A stretch of 64,000 bases of DNA from Ichthyophthirius multifiliis (lineage: Eukaryota; Ciliophora; Oligohymenophorea; Hymenostomatida). Below, piece by piece: positions 63,003 through 64,000 of this stretch. A program made the position numbers and the translations under genes. The stretch spans positions 1 to 64,000 of the forward strand of contig NW_004087725.1 of the NCBI RefSeq assembly GCF_000220395.1. Direction: 5' to 3'. Position 1 is the stretch's first letter. Each line of letters opens with the position of its first letter. The notes beneath the pieces are model-generated. The model worked only from the letters and a program-made list of their open reading frames with translations, had not been told where the DNA came from and made no database searches.

Positions 63003-64000
63003 TTATAAAAAGACATATTTAAAAATGGATATACATGAAAGTTCTTCTAGTATTGTAAATCTTTATCATATATAAGAATTGTTAATATAGATGTATAAGA
63101 ATTAATTAGGAGAAAATCTACATTAGTCAGTTTTGTAAGAAAAGAATTTACCAATAAAAATAATTGTGAGCATTTTAAAAATACTAAATATTTATAAAAC
63201 TATATCTAAGGAAGTTGAAACTTATTTAAATTTTTATAAAAAAAGAAAAACTGATAAATAAAATTATAAAAGTACTTATAATGGTATTATTACTACTGGA
63301 TTTAAATTTTTGGATGGAATTATTGCTGAAATTGAACTTGTTAATAATTAAAATAAATTACAGACTTATTAATATATTTTACCTCCTTAATGTTTTTATT
63401 TATCTCAGTAATTTTATTTTTATAAATTAATTTAATTTTTAGATTTTATTTATATAAAGTGAAACTAAAATATAATTCATGGAATAAGTCGATAGAAGTA
63501 ATAATGGCGCAAAATTAGGTTGCATGATAGAAAAATTAGAAGATTTTATAATTGAAATGGAAGAAAACAAATATATATACTAAAAATATCAAACATATTT
63601 AACTTCTCTTTTAAATTTTACAATGTTCTCATATGATCATTCTAACCCTGTTTTATTATTAGCATTAATAAACTTAGCAATAACTATTTTATTGAACTTT
63701 TCTTATAGAAAACAAGGGGATATATTAGTAAGGGAATATTAATTTTATATAAATTTATTAGCAACTCTTAATGTGATTTTTACAACTTTAATTTTGTCTT
63801 TTTACATATTTTTAAGATCCAAAATCTACTTCAGAATAGGTTTTAAGGAAATTTAAACTGACGAAGATTGTTAATCAGGGATTGCATTAAAAATTTATAT
63901 AAAAAAAATATTTTTATTAAAAAAAATATTCTAATAAAATGATATTTTCCCTTTTTTCATTATTCTAGTTTTCTCTTTACTTGGTATTTTTTTAACTGAA
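57834..64000 (+). CDS. UBR-box plus IP3-receptor/ryanodine-receptor-like channel (5' part, runs off window)
   Basis: From ATG 57834 residues about 25-110 form a UBR-type zinc finger: YICLDCFPNERYGVCKYC, GYCHENHNV, RFFCDCAMLGHKF, then KCPKCNINICFYC and SKHRGHFEVYDM. A very long helical (RIH-like) region follows, with LYIGGIRRCTELNYFSYTYL, VCSIDECEGGF and SELLKIIVEMFEGG. Near 62600 comes MINLAEMHLGPCTLNQIQTV, matching the GPC..NQ signature of the RIH-associated domain. At 63290-63560 come GIIAEIELVNN, an IP3R-type SETKIQFMEQ and IEKLEDFIIEMEE, then membrane segments VLLLALINLAITILLNF and FINLLAT..VIFTTLILSFYIF. The window ends before the pore. Introns include 61000-61092 and 62901-63012. Frames change near 58540, 59220 and a few other runs, without any intergenic gap, so I read one gene. 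Confidence 0.75.
61009..61074. repeat. (TA)n microsatellite inside an intron
   Basis: About 33 TA units lying wholly within the 93-nt intron 61000-61092 of the UBR/IP3R-like gene. Confidence 0.93.
62927..62998. repeat. (TA)n microsatellite inside an intron
   Basis: About 35 TA units within the 112-nt intron 62901-63012 of the same gene. The flanking exons (FKSIVK and TYLKMDIHESS) join in frame. Confidence 0.93.

Noticed and set aside
1-64000. Mobile elements, virus-derived elements and CRISPR arrays
   Set aside because: No integrase, transposase, reverse transcriptase or capsid-like motif and no spaced direct repeats were seen; simple TA and AAT repeats explain the repetitive stretches.

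Overview
This is AT-rich nuclear DNA (roughly 80-85 % A+T by eye) from a ciliate. Long reading frames with clear family homology are full of TAA and TAG, which fall at glutamine positions, and they end only at TGA. That is the ciliate code with TAA/TAG = Gln. Introns are tiny (about 36-153 nt, mostly 40-70, GT...AG) and intergenic DNA is almost pure A/T. The gene set (NPHP4, an IP3-receptor-like channel, calpain-like and UBR-type proteins) suits an oligohymenophorean ciliate. An Ichthyophthirius/Tetrahymena-type macronuclear contig is my best guess, by inference only. Because the standard code splits these genes at every TAA/TAG, the gene models below were read by hand with TGA as the sole stop.

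Layout. 1-6 kb: tRNA-Asp, a longin-domain membrane protein, a C2/coiled-coil protein, the V-ATPase proteolipid and two small minus-strand genes. 6.4-15.4 kb: an NPHP4 homologue (+) convergent with a giant coiled-coil gene (-). 16-22 kb: a ULK/ATG1-like kinase (+) and an N/Q-rich coiled-coil gene (-). 22.6-29.3 kb: a broken cyclic-nucleotide-binding channel fragment, a membrane RING protein and ribosomal protein uL2/RPL8, all minus. 30-42 kb: a multi-pass membrane protein (+), a three-repeat Myb factor, a glutamine-rich protein, a hypothetical protein, a PDI-like thioredoxin protein and a branched-chain 2-oxoacid dehydrogenase E2, all minus. 43-49.6 kb: CBP20/NCBP2 (+), TCF25/Nulp1 (+), a coiled-coil protein (-) and a PITALRE-type CDK9-like kinase (-). 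50-64 kb, all plus: two hypothetical proteins, a calpain-like protein, a PET127 homologue, and a very large gene that runs off the window and joins a UBR-type zinc finger to an IP3-receptor/ryanodine-receptor-type channel.

The genes do not form one pathway; they are a normal eukaryotic mixture of housekeeping, ciliary, RNA, signalling and mitochondrial functions. The most unusual item is the UBR-box/IP3R-like gene at the right edge. A second window-wide pattern matters for any user of the sequence: many well conserved genes, even a ribosomal protein, change frame at homopolymer runs, nearly always as if one base were missing. This looks like under-called homopolymers in the assembly rather than gene decay.
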